Assembly (NCBI GenBank): GCA_900756605.1
Contig: CAAEKX010000226.1
Coordinates: 1-8,703 of the forward strand
Direction of reading: 5' to 3'
Length of the DNA: 8,703 nt
Source: Coriobacteriia bacterium
GTDB taxonomy: Bacteria > Actinomycetota > Coriobacteriia > Coriobacteriales > QAMH01
This document shows, in pieces, positions 1 through 5,587 of this stretch. Position 1 is the first letter of the stretch. Each line of letters opens with the position of its first letter. A model generated the notes under the pieces. It was not told the DNA's origin and made no database searches. It worked only from the letters and a program-made list of their open reading frames with translations. The translations under genes and the position numbers were made by a program.

Positions 1-684
1 GACTTGCTGCTGCTCGTCGCCGACCTCGGTGACCACTTCCGGTTTTTGCACGCCATGCGCGTCATGCATCCGACGGCCCCCCTGTCGGTCGGCGTGGTGA
101 GCCTGATCTTCTACTCGATCTTCCTGTTCCTCGCGCTCGTCATCTATTGGGGGACTTTCATACTGCTGGCGACCATCGGGCTGCCCTTCGAGGTCGTCGG
201 CGTTCTCAACGTGCTCTTCCGCCTCTTCGCGATTCTGGCACTCATCGCGGCCTGTGGCGTGATCTGCTACAAGGGCGTCGCCTTCAGCTGTACGTCGCAG
301 CCGGGCGTGAAGCGGGCCCGCTGGCTCACCTGCTGGGTGGTATGCGACGCCCTCACGATCGGCATGGGCCTTTTGATCGTGCTCTCGTTCGTTCTCGGGC
401 AGATTGCCCCCGTCGAGGCGCTCGTCATCCCGTTTGTCGTGCTCATCGTGTTTCGCTGCTTCACCTATGCGTTGGTGTGGATGAACATTCACGAGCGCGC
501 CTCGCTCATGTACTCCAAGGGGCGCCTCGCGCTCAACGCGGTGATCGTCTATGGCATTGCGGGCGTTTGCTCCATCGCTGCCTGCTTCTTCGGGCCCATC
601 GGAATCGTCGCCGCCGCGGCGATCTGCCTTCTCGCGGGAGTCTGGGAGCGCTACTGGATCATCTTCGTGGCGCACCCGCACTAG
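1..684 (+). CDS. NrfD/PsrC-like membrane subunit of a probable molybdoenzyme complex (C-terminal part, 5' end outside window)
   Basis: The frame is open from the first base and ends at TAG 682-684, giving 227 residues; the TTG at 4-6 is unlikely to be the real start because coding continues to the edge. The protein is almost wholly hydrophobic, with about six membrane segments separated by short charged loops. Near its start, ADLGDHFRFL followed by HPTAPLSVGVVSL resembles the NrfD/PsrC-family pattern of a DLG-x-x-RF motif followed by a (T/S)-(S/A)-P-(M/L)-S-x-G motif. A later YKGVAFSCTS segment and a closing GPIG...ERYWIIF helix also fit. Family knowledge: NrfD-type subunits pass electrons between membrane quinones and iron-sulfur or molybdopterin partner subunits. 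The partners would lie upstream of the window. It converges on modC, and its closeness to a molybdate transporter supports a molybdoenzyme role. A DmsC-like anchor is the main alternative. Confidence 0.6.
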   Translation, partial: DLLLLVADLGDHFRFLHAMRVMHPTAPLSVGVVSLIFYSIFLFLALVIYWGTFILLATIGLPFEVVGVLNVLFRLFAILALIAACGVICYKGVAFSCTSQPGVKRARWLTCWVVCDALTIGMGLLIVLSFVLGQIAPVEALVIPFVVLIVFRCFTYALVWMNIHERASLMYSKGRLALNAVIVYGIAGVCSIAACFFGPIGIVAAAAICLLAGVWERYWIIFVAHPH

Positions 685-706
685 AGGCGTAGGACGGGGG
701 ACGGGG

Positions 707-732
707 ATGAGACGGGGGGCCTACCGTCTCAT
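707..732. repeat. Inverted repeat with ATGAGAC/GTCTCAT tips between convergent genes
   Basis: ATGAGACGG (707-715) and CCGTCTCAT (724-732) are perfect 9-bp inverted arms around an 8-nt loop. The repeat fills most of the 52-bp gap between the stop codon of the NrfD-like gene (684) and that of modC (737). The position fits a bidirectional terminator, but no T-run follows on either strand. The same arm tips recur at 4543-4670 and 5517-5551, so it is better seen as one copy of a repeat family. The + strand just upstream and in the loop is very G-rich (runs at 696-700, 703-706 and 714-719). Confidence 0.6.
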
Positions 733-736
733 TGCC

Positions 737-1849
737 CTACCGGCTGACGAGGTAGATCCTGTCCTGGGGTAGGTGCACCCAGAGCTCCTCACCCATTTCG
801 GGCCACACTTCCGGACCATCCTTGAGCTTGTCGATGCGCCAAAACAGGTGCTGGTGCAAGAAGCGCATCTCATCGTCGCTGCGTTCGACAGCGGGCGCAA
901 AGGAGCTGTCGCGATCGAGAAAGCCGAGCAGTGCGCTACGTTCGAAGCGCGAGTCGCTGATGCGGTCGACACGCACGCGATAGTTGTTGGCGCCCGGGCC
1001 ATCTGCACGTTCAAGGTAGAACGCACGCACGCCGAGGAAGCGCACGTCATCGGGAACCTCGCGCTCGCACTCGATGCGCACACCCCATTTGGGTGCCCAC
1101 ACGGCATGCTCGTCTGCCTTGATGACGGGCGTGGTGTTCTTGCAACCCGAGAGCTTGAGCGCGGCCTCCGATTGCGGGTTGTTCACGAGCTCGTCGTTCG
1201 AATCGATCTCGAGTATATGACCGTCATCGACGACAGCGATGCGATCGCAGAAGCGCAGCGCCTCGTCTATGTCGTGGCTCACGTAGAGGATGGTCCCCTC
1301 AAAGGCCTCGAAAAGGTCAACGAGGTTTTGTTCGAGCACGCTCTTGAGGTGCGAGTCAAGCGCGGAGAACGGCTCGTCGAGCATGAGAATACCGGGCCGT
1401 GCCGCGAGCATACGCGCAAGGGCCACGCGCTGCTGCTGGCCACCGGAGAGTTGGGCGGGGTAACGCTTGCTAAAGCCCTCGAGGCTGAAGCGCTTGAGCT
1501 CGGTCGCGACGATGGCGTCACGATCACCCTTGCTCACCGTCTTGGGTATGCCTGCTGCCACGTTCTGCTCGATGGTCATGTTGGGGAAGAGCATGTAGTT
1601 CTGAAAAAGCAACGCCGTTTTGCGCTGTTGGGGACTCAGGTTGATCTTTGCGGCGGAATCGAAGTAGACGATGTCGTTCACGACGATGCGTCCCTCGTCA
1701 GGCGTTTCGATACCCGCGATACAGCGCATCGTGAGACTCTTGCCACAACCCGAGGCGCCGAGGAAGCCGAGCGTCTCCGTACCGGCTTCAACGCTCACGT
1801 CGAGGGAGAAATCGCCAAGGGATTTTCTGAAGTCCATCTGCAGGCTCAT
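737..1849 (-). CDS. modC: Molybdate ABC transporter ATP-binding protein ModC
   Basis: ATPase subunit of the molybdate importer, on the cytoplasmic face of the membrane. The 370 residues show every expected ABC ATPase motif: Walker A GASGCGKS (31-38), Q-loop glutamine 83, signature LSGGQQQ (134-140), Walker B ILMLDEP (154-160), D-loop SALD (162-165) and H-loop histidine 192. Residues from about 240 form a C-terminal TOBE/MOP-like region (for example VRFLGVRAFYL, then NNYRVRVDRI), which in this family can bind oxyanion or regulate ATPase activity. The match there is looser than in the ATPase domain. The frame stays open far upstream, but the ATG at 1849 is chosen because it overlaps the modB stop as ATGA and has a GAGGGAG ribosome site at 1857-1863, 7 nt away. 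Context with modA and modB fixes molybdate over other oxyanions; tungstate cannot be excluded. Confidence 0.9.
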   Translation of the reverse strand: MSLQMDFRKSLGDFSLDVSVEAGTETLGFLGASGCGKSLTMRCIAGIETPDEGRIVVNDIVYFDSAAKINLSPQQRKTALLFQNYMLFPNMTIEQNVAAGIPKTVSKGDRDAIVATELKRFSLEGFSKRYPAQLSGGQQQRVALARMLAARPGILMLDEPFSALDSHLKSVLEQNLVDLFEAFEGTILYVSHDIDEALRFCDRIAVVDDGHILEIDSNDELVNNPQSEAALKLSGCKNTTPVIKADEHAVWAPKWGVRIECEREVPDDVRFLGVRAFYLERADGPGANNYRVRVDRISDSRFERSALLGFLDRDSSFAPAVERSDDEMRFLHQHLFWRIDKLKDGPEVWPEMGEELWVHLPQDRIYLVSR

Positions 1850-3375
1850 GAGCGCGCTCCCTCGGGCAGTCCGGCGTCTTCGGTCGCGATGGCGGACTCC
1901 AGGCCGCCTTCCAGGTGTGGCGTGTGCGTGCTGTGGTCTGCACCGCGCTTCTTCTTGTTCGTCTGCCTGCGGCGGTACTTGGTCGTTCTGCTCGACCACA
2001 AGTTGATGAACATGATGACGATGAAGCTGAAGATGATGATGACGATGGTCCAGAAGATGGCGATATCCGTGTTGCCGTTCATCCACTCGAAGTAGATGGC
2101 GATGGGGATGGTGCGCGTGACACCTGCGTAATTGCCCGCGAGGAATAATGTCGCGCCAAACTCGCCCAACGCGCGCGCATAGGCGAGTACCGTGGCCGCG
2201 GCGATGGAGGACCAGGCAAGCGGCAACATGAGCTTGAAGAAGATGCGGATGTTGGACCAGCCGAGCGTACGTGCCGCATCGAGCATGTTGGGGTCGAGGT
2301 TCTCGAAAGCGCCGCGCGAGCTGCGGTACATGAGCGGGAAGGCCACGACGACCGCCGCGATGACCGTTGCCTGCCAGCTGAAGACGAGGGGGAATCCCAC
2401 GTCGATGAACCACTGGCCCACGGGCGTGGAACGACCGAAGGCAAGTAGCAACAAGAAGCCGCAGACCGTGGGCGGCAGCACCATGGGAATGGTGAAGATC
2501 GCGTCGAAGATGGATTGGGCACGCGGCGAGATGCGCATCGTGAAGTAGGCGGCTGCGAGACCCAGGATGAAGATGAACACGATGGCGATGAGCGTCGTGC
2601 GCAAGGTAACCCATAGCGGACTGTAATCCATGGTCGCAAGGAAGTTTGCAAGCCACGCAAGGCCCGTGTTCGCCTGGACGATCTGCACATCCGAGGGTGG
2701 TACGGCTCGAGCGAAGTCGGCAAAGTCAAGCCTGACCTGGTTGCTGCTCGCCTTGCTGGTCACGTCGCTGCCATCGGAGCCAATGATGTAGGCGTAGTAG
2801 CGCCCTTCGTCGAGTTCCTGATCGAAGTTGAAGACGACGCCATTCACCTCGAAGGACTGCTGTTCAGTGAAATACCATTTGGAGACGTTGGAGAGTCGCG
2901 AGGAGCCCTTCGCGTTCGCGTCGTCCAAGGCGGTGAAGTAACGCTTGATGTAATCCTGGTCGTTATGGTTGTCGTAGAGGAAACCGAAGGCCTCCTGGGT
3001 TGCCTTGGGAATGTAGACCACGGCGTATTCGCCGGTCGATATGACCGAGAGATTGTCGGGTTGAGTGCCGATGTAGTAGTTATAGCCCCAGTACCTGTCG
3101 CCGACCGCCTTGTTGGAGCCGGCCTGGGCACGGTAGAAATCGTTGATGCCGAAACTGCACCCCTCGATGAGGGCGCTGTCCCCCTCGGCGGAGACGGTGA
3201 CCCCGTTGACGGTCTGCTGTTCGCTTGCATTGCCGACGGCAGGGCTGTCTGCACTGCCAAGCTCGTCATCGGTGGCGACTGCCAGGCATGGCATGACACA
3301 TGAGAGCGCGGTGATCGCAAGCATAAGGGCAAGCACGAAACCGAGCCCGCGTCGTATGAAACTCCCCAGAACCAT
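1846..3375 (-). CDS. modB: Molybdate ABC transporter permease ModB with an extra N-terminal exported domain
   Basis: Membrane channel of the molybdate importer, 509 residues against roughly 220-270 for ordinary ModB. Residues about 7-34 form a signal peptide or anchor, with AVA at 32-34 as a possible cleavage site. Residues 35 to about 250 are hydrophilic and aromatic-rich (WGYNYYIGT, YYAYIIGSDGSD), and I do not recognise this domain. The permease core follows, with five predicted helices near 257-279, 290-312, 331-350, 385-405 and 438-462. The EAA loop that docks on ModC is near 352-384 (LDAARTLG at 365-372). The basic C-terminus (RRRQTNKKKR) should be cytoplasmic, which places the N-terminal domain outside, as an exported domain requires. 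The start has AAGGA at 3385-3389, 9 nt from the ATG. The gene overlaps modC by 4 bp, so translation is probably coupled. Confidence 0.88.
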   Translation of the reverse strand: MVLGSFIRRGLGFVLALMLAITALSCVMPCLAVATDDELGSADSPAVGNASEQQTVNGVTVSAEGDSALIEGCSFGINDFYRAQAGSNKAVGDRYWGYNYYIGTQPDNLSVISTGEYAVVYIPKATQEAFGFLYDNHNDQDYIKRYFTALDDANAKGSSRLSNVSKWYFTEQQSFEVNGVVFNFDQELDEGRYYAYIIGSDGSDVTSKASSNQVRLDFADFARAVPPSDVQIVQANTGLAWLANFLATMDYSPLWVTLRTTLIAIVFIFILGLAAAYFTMRISPRAQSIFDAIFTIPMVLPPTVCGFLLLLAFGRSTPVGQWFIDVGFPLVFSWQATVIAAVVVAFPLMYRSSRGAFENLDPNMLDAARTLGWSNIRIFFKLMLPLAWSSIAAATVLAYARALGEFGATLFLAGNYAGVTRTIPIAIYFEWMNGNTDIAIFWTIVIIIFSFIVIMFINLWSSRTTKYRRRQTNKKKRGADHSTHTPHLEGGLESAIATEDAGLPEGARS

Positions 3376-3456
3376 GGGTGCCAGTCCTTGTCATCTCGAG
3401 GGGATTGACGGGTCGTCTCCATGCGACTGCCAATCTTGCACCTGATGGAATAACAG

Positions 3457-3480
3457 GATTATATGCCTTTGCAAATAATC
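3457..3480 (-). promoter_or_regulatory. Candidate modBC promoter -10 and overlapping 24-bp palindrome
   Basis: The minus strand carries a perfect TATAAT at 3463-3458, about 83 bp before the modB start. A -35 at the usual distance is weak (GTTTCA at 3486-3481). The -10 lies within an imperfect palindrome, GATTATaTGC-N4-GCAaATAATC, in which 9 of 12 position pairs are complementary. A symmetric sequence over a -10 is where a repressor would bind. In other bacteria mod genes are repressed by ModE, but these arms do not match the ModE consensus well. Promoter and operator are both inferred. Confidence 0.45.
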
Positions 3481-3502
3481 TGAAACGAGGTTATACGCAG
3501 AC

Positions 3503-3532
3503 GGCGCGGATAACCGATGGGTCATCCGCGCC
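3503..3532 (-). terminator. Strong hairpin between modA and modB (terminator or attenuator)
   Basis: GGCGCGGAT (3503-3511) and ATCCGCGCC (3524-3532) pair perfectly over 9 bp. After one mismatch, ACC (3513-3515) and GGT (3520-3522) add 3 bp and close a GATG loop. The hairpin begins 21 bp beyond the modA stop codon. No T-run follows on the minus strand, so it is not a textbook intrinsic terminator. It could terminate weakly, or protect the modA 3' end so that more ModA than ModBC is made. Confidence 0.5.
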
Positions 3533-3552
3533 GCTTCGATGAATCCTATGGA

Positions 3553-4416
3553 TTAGGAGAGGTCAAAGCCCCACTTCTGGAAGATTTTCTGGGCATCGGG
3601 ATCGGTGATGCACCACTGCATGAAGTCGTTGGCAGCCTGCGCGTTCTTGGAGTCCTTGCACACGGCACCGGGATAGACGATGGCCTTGTGAGTGTCATCG
3701 GGGATGATGCCGACAACCTTCACGCCGCCAAAGCGGTATACGTCGGAGCTGTAGACGATGGCGACGTCAACATCGCCGTTCTCCGCCTGCTTGCACACAT
3801 TGCCGACCGAGGTCTGCAGGATGGGAGTGATGCCCACGTACTGACCGTCCTTGCCGGAGATGTCCTTGCCGCTCTTGCCGGCTTCAGCTGCGGGCGGCTC
3901 GTAGGCACCCACGGTGGAGAGGGCCTGGGCGGCGTAGTTGCCGGCCGGAACGGAGTCATCGCCGACGCAGACGGTGAGGCTACCGCTGGCAATTTGCTGG
4001 AGGGTGACATCTTGAAGGGCGGAGTCCTCCTTGGCGACGATGACGAGTTCATTGGTGAACATGTCGGTACGCGTGGACTCATCCACGTAGCCCTCCTGCA
4101 CTGCCGTATCCATGGTGCCCTTGGAGGCGGTGATCTCGAGGTCGGCATAGGAGCCGGCCTTGAGCATCTCGTTGAGCTCGCCGGATGCCTTGTACTGGGT
4201 GTCGGCGAAGGTCACGCCTGTCTGCTGGGTGTAGAGCTCCTGGGCTTCGTCCATGGCCTTGGAAAGCGAGTTGGCCGCGAAGACTTGCAACTCAACGTTC
4301 GAGCTGGCCGATGAGCGTGCGCCCGAGTTGCCGCAGGCCGTGAGACCGAGAGCCGCCACGAGGCCGGCTGCCACGACGCCGCATGTCAGCACCTTGACGA
4401 GTTTGCTTTTCCTCAT
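3553..4416 (-). CDS. modA: Molybdate ABC transporter substrate-binding lipoprotein ModA
   Basis: Captures molybdate (or tungstate) outside the cytoplasmic membrane and hands it to ModB. The 287 residues begin with a basic n-region and hydrophobic stretch ending in a lipobox, LTAC with Cys28, so it should be a membrane-anchored lipoprotein. Family segments in order are AANSLSKAMDEA (48-59), YKASGELNEMLKAGSYADLEI (from 75), VPAGNYAAQAL (156-166) and NGDVDVAIVYSSDV (213-226). These match the ModA/periplasmic-binding-protein pattern, including the serine and tyrosine positions that line the oxyanion site. The ATG at 4416 is preferred over the in-frame GTG at 4440. AAGGAGGA (4421-4428) lies just 4 nt upstream of the ATG, and the signal peptide then has normal length. 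It heads the modABC cluster, with a separate promoter region upstream and a hairpin after its stop. Confidence 0.93.
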   Translation of the reverse strand: MRKSKLVKVLTCGVVAAGLVAALGLTACGNSGARSSASSNVELQVFAANSLSKAMDEAQELYTQQTGVTFADTQYKASGELNEMLKAGSYADLEITASKGTMDTAVQEGYVDESTRTDMFTNELVIVAKEDSALQDVTLQQIASGSLTVCVGDDSVPAGNYAAQALSTVGAYEPPAAEAGKSGKDISGKDGQYVGITPILQTSVGNVCKQAENGDVDVAIVYSSDVYRFGGVKVVGIIPDDTHKAIVYPGAVCKDSKNAQAANDFMQWCITDPDAQKIFQKWGFDLS

Positions 4417-4440
4417 GAAATCCTCCTTGTCGTGCTTCAC

Positions 4441-4456
4441 GAACAGATAACTGTTC
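4441..4456. promoter_or_regulatory. Perfect palindrome in the modA leader
   Basis: GAACAG-ATAA-CTGTTC is a perfect 6-bp inverted repeat with a 4-nt centre. It lies between the candidate modA -10 (4466-4471) and the modA ribosome site (4421-4428), so it would fall at the beginning of the modA transcript. It could be a repressor operator or a small 5' leader hairpin. It contains GAAC and GTTC, but separated by 8 nt rather than the 4 nt of Gram-positive LexA boxes. Confidence 0.4.
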
Positions 4457-4465
4457 TGTCATGAG

Positions 4466-4497
4466 ATTATATTTACAGTAGGATATAAGTTTGGCAA
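4466..4497 (-). promoter_or_regulatory. Candidate modA promoter with AT-rich inverted repeat
   Basis: The minus strand reads TATAAT at 4471-4466, 50 bp before the modA ATG, within the most AT-rich stretch of the window (about 4460-4525). A good -35-like TTGCCA lies at 4497-4492, but the 20-nt spacer is longer than ideal. The arms TTATAT (4467-4472) and ATATAA (4483-4488) form a perfect inverted repeat with a 10-nt centre overlapping the -10. The arms recall the TATAT/ATATA halves of ModE operators, but the spacing is two bases longer than the usual consensus. Confidence 0.5.
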
Positions 4498-4542
4498 TTA
4501 TTATTTTTTCTGATGAATAAACTTTTCGGCGACAGGTTGACG

Positions 4543-4670
4543 GAATGAGACAGTTGCTCGACAAGACAATTGCCGCCGGGGCGCCTTGTCTGGTTATGAG
4601 ACACCTGTCATGAAACCAGACAAAGGCGCCCCGGCGCCAATTGTCTGCACCTGTCCAATGTGTCTCATTC
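4543..4670. repeat. 128-bp near-palindromic element, MITE- or REP-like
   Basis: The outer tips GAATGAGACA (4543-4552) and TGTCTCATTC (4661-4670) are perfect 10-bp inverted repeats. Inside, 4564-4595 pairs with 4614-4646 with only one mismatch (4573/4637) and one bulged base (4624). The apex adds ATGA (4596-4599) with TCAT (4608-4611). The inner stem is about 35 bp, among the largest secondary structures a short region can form. It fills the space between the trmB stop codon, which lies inside the right tip, and the modA promoter. It has no coding content, and I see no clear target-site duplication at its ends. It may end trmB transcription, but no T-run follows. Confidence 0.75.
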
Positions 4671-5495
4671 GCGTGGTAAGCGGGCTTGCTCCTTGGCGCG
4701 GCGGTTGCGCATGTTGAAGACGTAGCCCTCCATGCCGTAGGGCACGTACGCGAGCTCATCGAGGTTGTCGGGCAGGTACTCGAAGAGCGAAAGTTCGGCC
4801 GTCTGCTCGTTGGTGAAGGGACGGTCGGCCTTGACCGCGCGGCAGGCATGCACCTTGGCCCCAAGAGCGCAGAGCCGCTCCTCGTATTCGGTCACGGGGC
4901 TAACCTCGTCAAGCATGTCGAGCGCATGCAAGTCGGTCGTCTTCCAGACGACGTCATAGCCCGCCAGGTCGAATTGCACGAGCGAGAACTCGTAGAAAGG
5001 CGGGCTGTCGGTCTTCATTTCGATACTGGCACCCGGTGCGAGCAGATCGCGATAGGCGATGAGCTGGTCGACGTGCGTAAGGCGCTCGGATGCGTGCTTC
5101 TTACGTGGGTGTGGTGTCGAGAAGTTGAGATAGATGCGCGAAAGCTCCCCTGGGCCGAAGTACTCGCCGACGTCTTCTCCGTCGGCGAGCGCGAAAACGC
5201 AATTCTCGAGGCCAAGTTCGCAAACTTTCTGTGCGGCAAGTGCGATGCAAATCCGGTCGTAGTCAAGGCCGACGAACAACACGTCGGGATGGCGACGCGC
5301 CTGTTCGACGATGAACTGCCCCTTGCCGCAACCTAGGTCGAGATGAAGTTCGCGCGCCGAGGGGAAGTACGTCTCTATCCATGTGCCTGAACGAGCGGAT
5401 GCTTCCAGCTCGATGGCACGCGCATACCACTCGTAGCGCTCCTCGAGGTTCTTGAGCGGACGTGCATGTGCCTTATGCCGTTTGCGAAGCTCCAA
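4665..5495 (-). CDS. trmB: TrmB-like tRNA (guanine-N7-)-methyltransferase
   Basis: Predicted SAM-dependent enzyme that methylates N7 of guanine 46 in the tRNA variable loop; cytoplasmic. From the chosen start it has 276 residues. The SAM-binding motif is LDLGCGKGQF (52-61), followed by LFVGLDYD (73-80) and a conserved ADGED (104-108). The family signature region is NFSTPHPRKKHASERLT (124-140), then KTDSPPFYEFSL (161-172) and TEYEERLCALGAKV (202-215). The signature usually reads D-P-W-P-K; here Asp and Trp are replaced by Thr127 and His129. The start is uncertain. TTG at 5495 has GGGAG at 5501-5505, 5 nt upstream. The in-frame ATG at 5549 would add 18 residues, but it lies in a dispersed repeat and has no ribosome site. 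About 55 residues extend past the usual C-terminal motif. The gene is divergent from the TraX-family gene. Confidence 0.8.
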   Translation of the reverse strand: MELRKRHKAHARPLKNLEERYEWYARAIELEASARSGTWIETYFPSARELHLDLGCGKGQFIVEQARRHPDVLFVGLDYDRICIALAAQKVCELGLENCVFALADGEDVGEYFGPGELSRIYLNFSTPHPRKKHASERLTHVDQLIAYRDLLAPGASIEMKTDSPPFYEFSLVQFDLAGYDVVWKTTDLHALDMLDEVSPVTEYEERLCALGAKVHACRAVKADRPFTNEQTAELSLFEYLPDNLDELAYVPYGMEGYVFNMRNRRAKEQARLPRE

Positions 5496-5516
5496 GTTGT
5501 CTCCCAGAAGCGTTGA

Positions 5517-5551
5517 GGATGAGACAACGTCCCTGAGCACCTGTCTCATCC
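5517..5551. repeat. Inverted repeat with ATGAGACA/TGTCTCAT tips between divergent genes
   Basis: GGATGAGACA (5517-5526) and TGTCTCATCC (5542-5551) are perfect 10-bp inverted arms around a 15-nt centre. It shares its tips with the elements at 707-732 and 4543-4670. It also contains GCACCTGTC (5537-5545), identical to 4647-4655. Placed centrally between trmB and the TraX-family gene, it cannot be a terminator for either, so a regulatory or REP-like role is more likely. The ATG at 5549 on the minus strand is part of the repeat. Confidence 0.65.
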
Positions 5552-5571
5552 GTTCACGATGCGCAAAACGA

Positions 5572-5577
5572 TAGAAT
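5572..5577 (+). promoter_or_regulatory. Possible -10 element for the TraX-family gene
   Basis: TAGAAT at 5572-5577 matches five of six -10 bases and ends only 10 bp before the ATG at 5588. Transcription would then begin at or very near the start codon, giving a leaderless message. This fits the lack of a visible ribosome site upstream of 5588. There is no convincing -35 hexamer at 17 bp. Weak, inferred call. Confidence 0.3.
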
Positions 5578-5587
5578 ACCCTTCGTG

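Noticed and set aside
773..2095. 440-codon open frame on the + strand antisense to modC and the end of modB
   Set aside because: The minus strand carries all ABC ATPase motifs and a well-placed start. The + frame has no family pattern and ends in a low-complexity Met/Lys run that is a shadow of the modB helices.
1850..2656. Upstream extension of the modC frame to 639 codons, suggesting a fused protein
   Set aside because: The extra part is the modB gene read in another frame and gives His/Arg-rich nonsense. The ATG at 1849 with its own ribosome site and ATGA overlap is the normal start.
3517..4314. 265-codon open frame on the + strand antisense to modA
   Set aside because: It begins inside the modA-modB hairpin and runs through ModA, which is clearly real with lipobox, ribosome site and family motifs.
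4417..4440. GTG at 4440 as the modA start
   Set aside because: It would place eight charged residues before the lipoprotein signal and put the strong AAGGAGGA site inside the gene. The ATG at 4416 fits both.
4441..4456. LexA (SOS) box in the modA leader
   Set aside because: GAAC and GTTC are separated by 8 nt; Gram-positive LexA sites have a 4-nt centre.
4543..4670. CRISPR array or full insertion sequence
   Set aside because: There are no regularly spaced direct repeats with spacers, and no transposase frame. It is a single near-palindrome, at most MITE-like.
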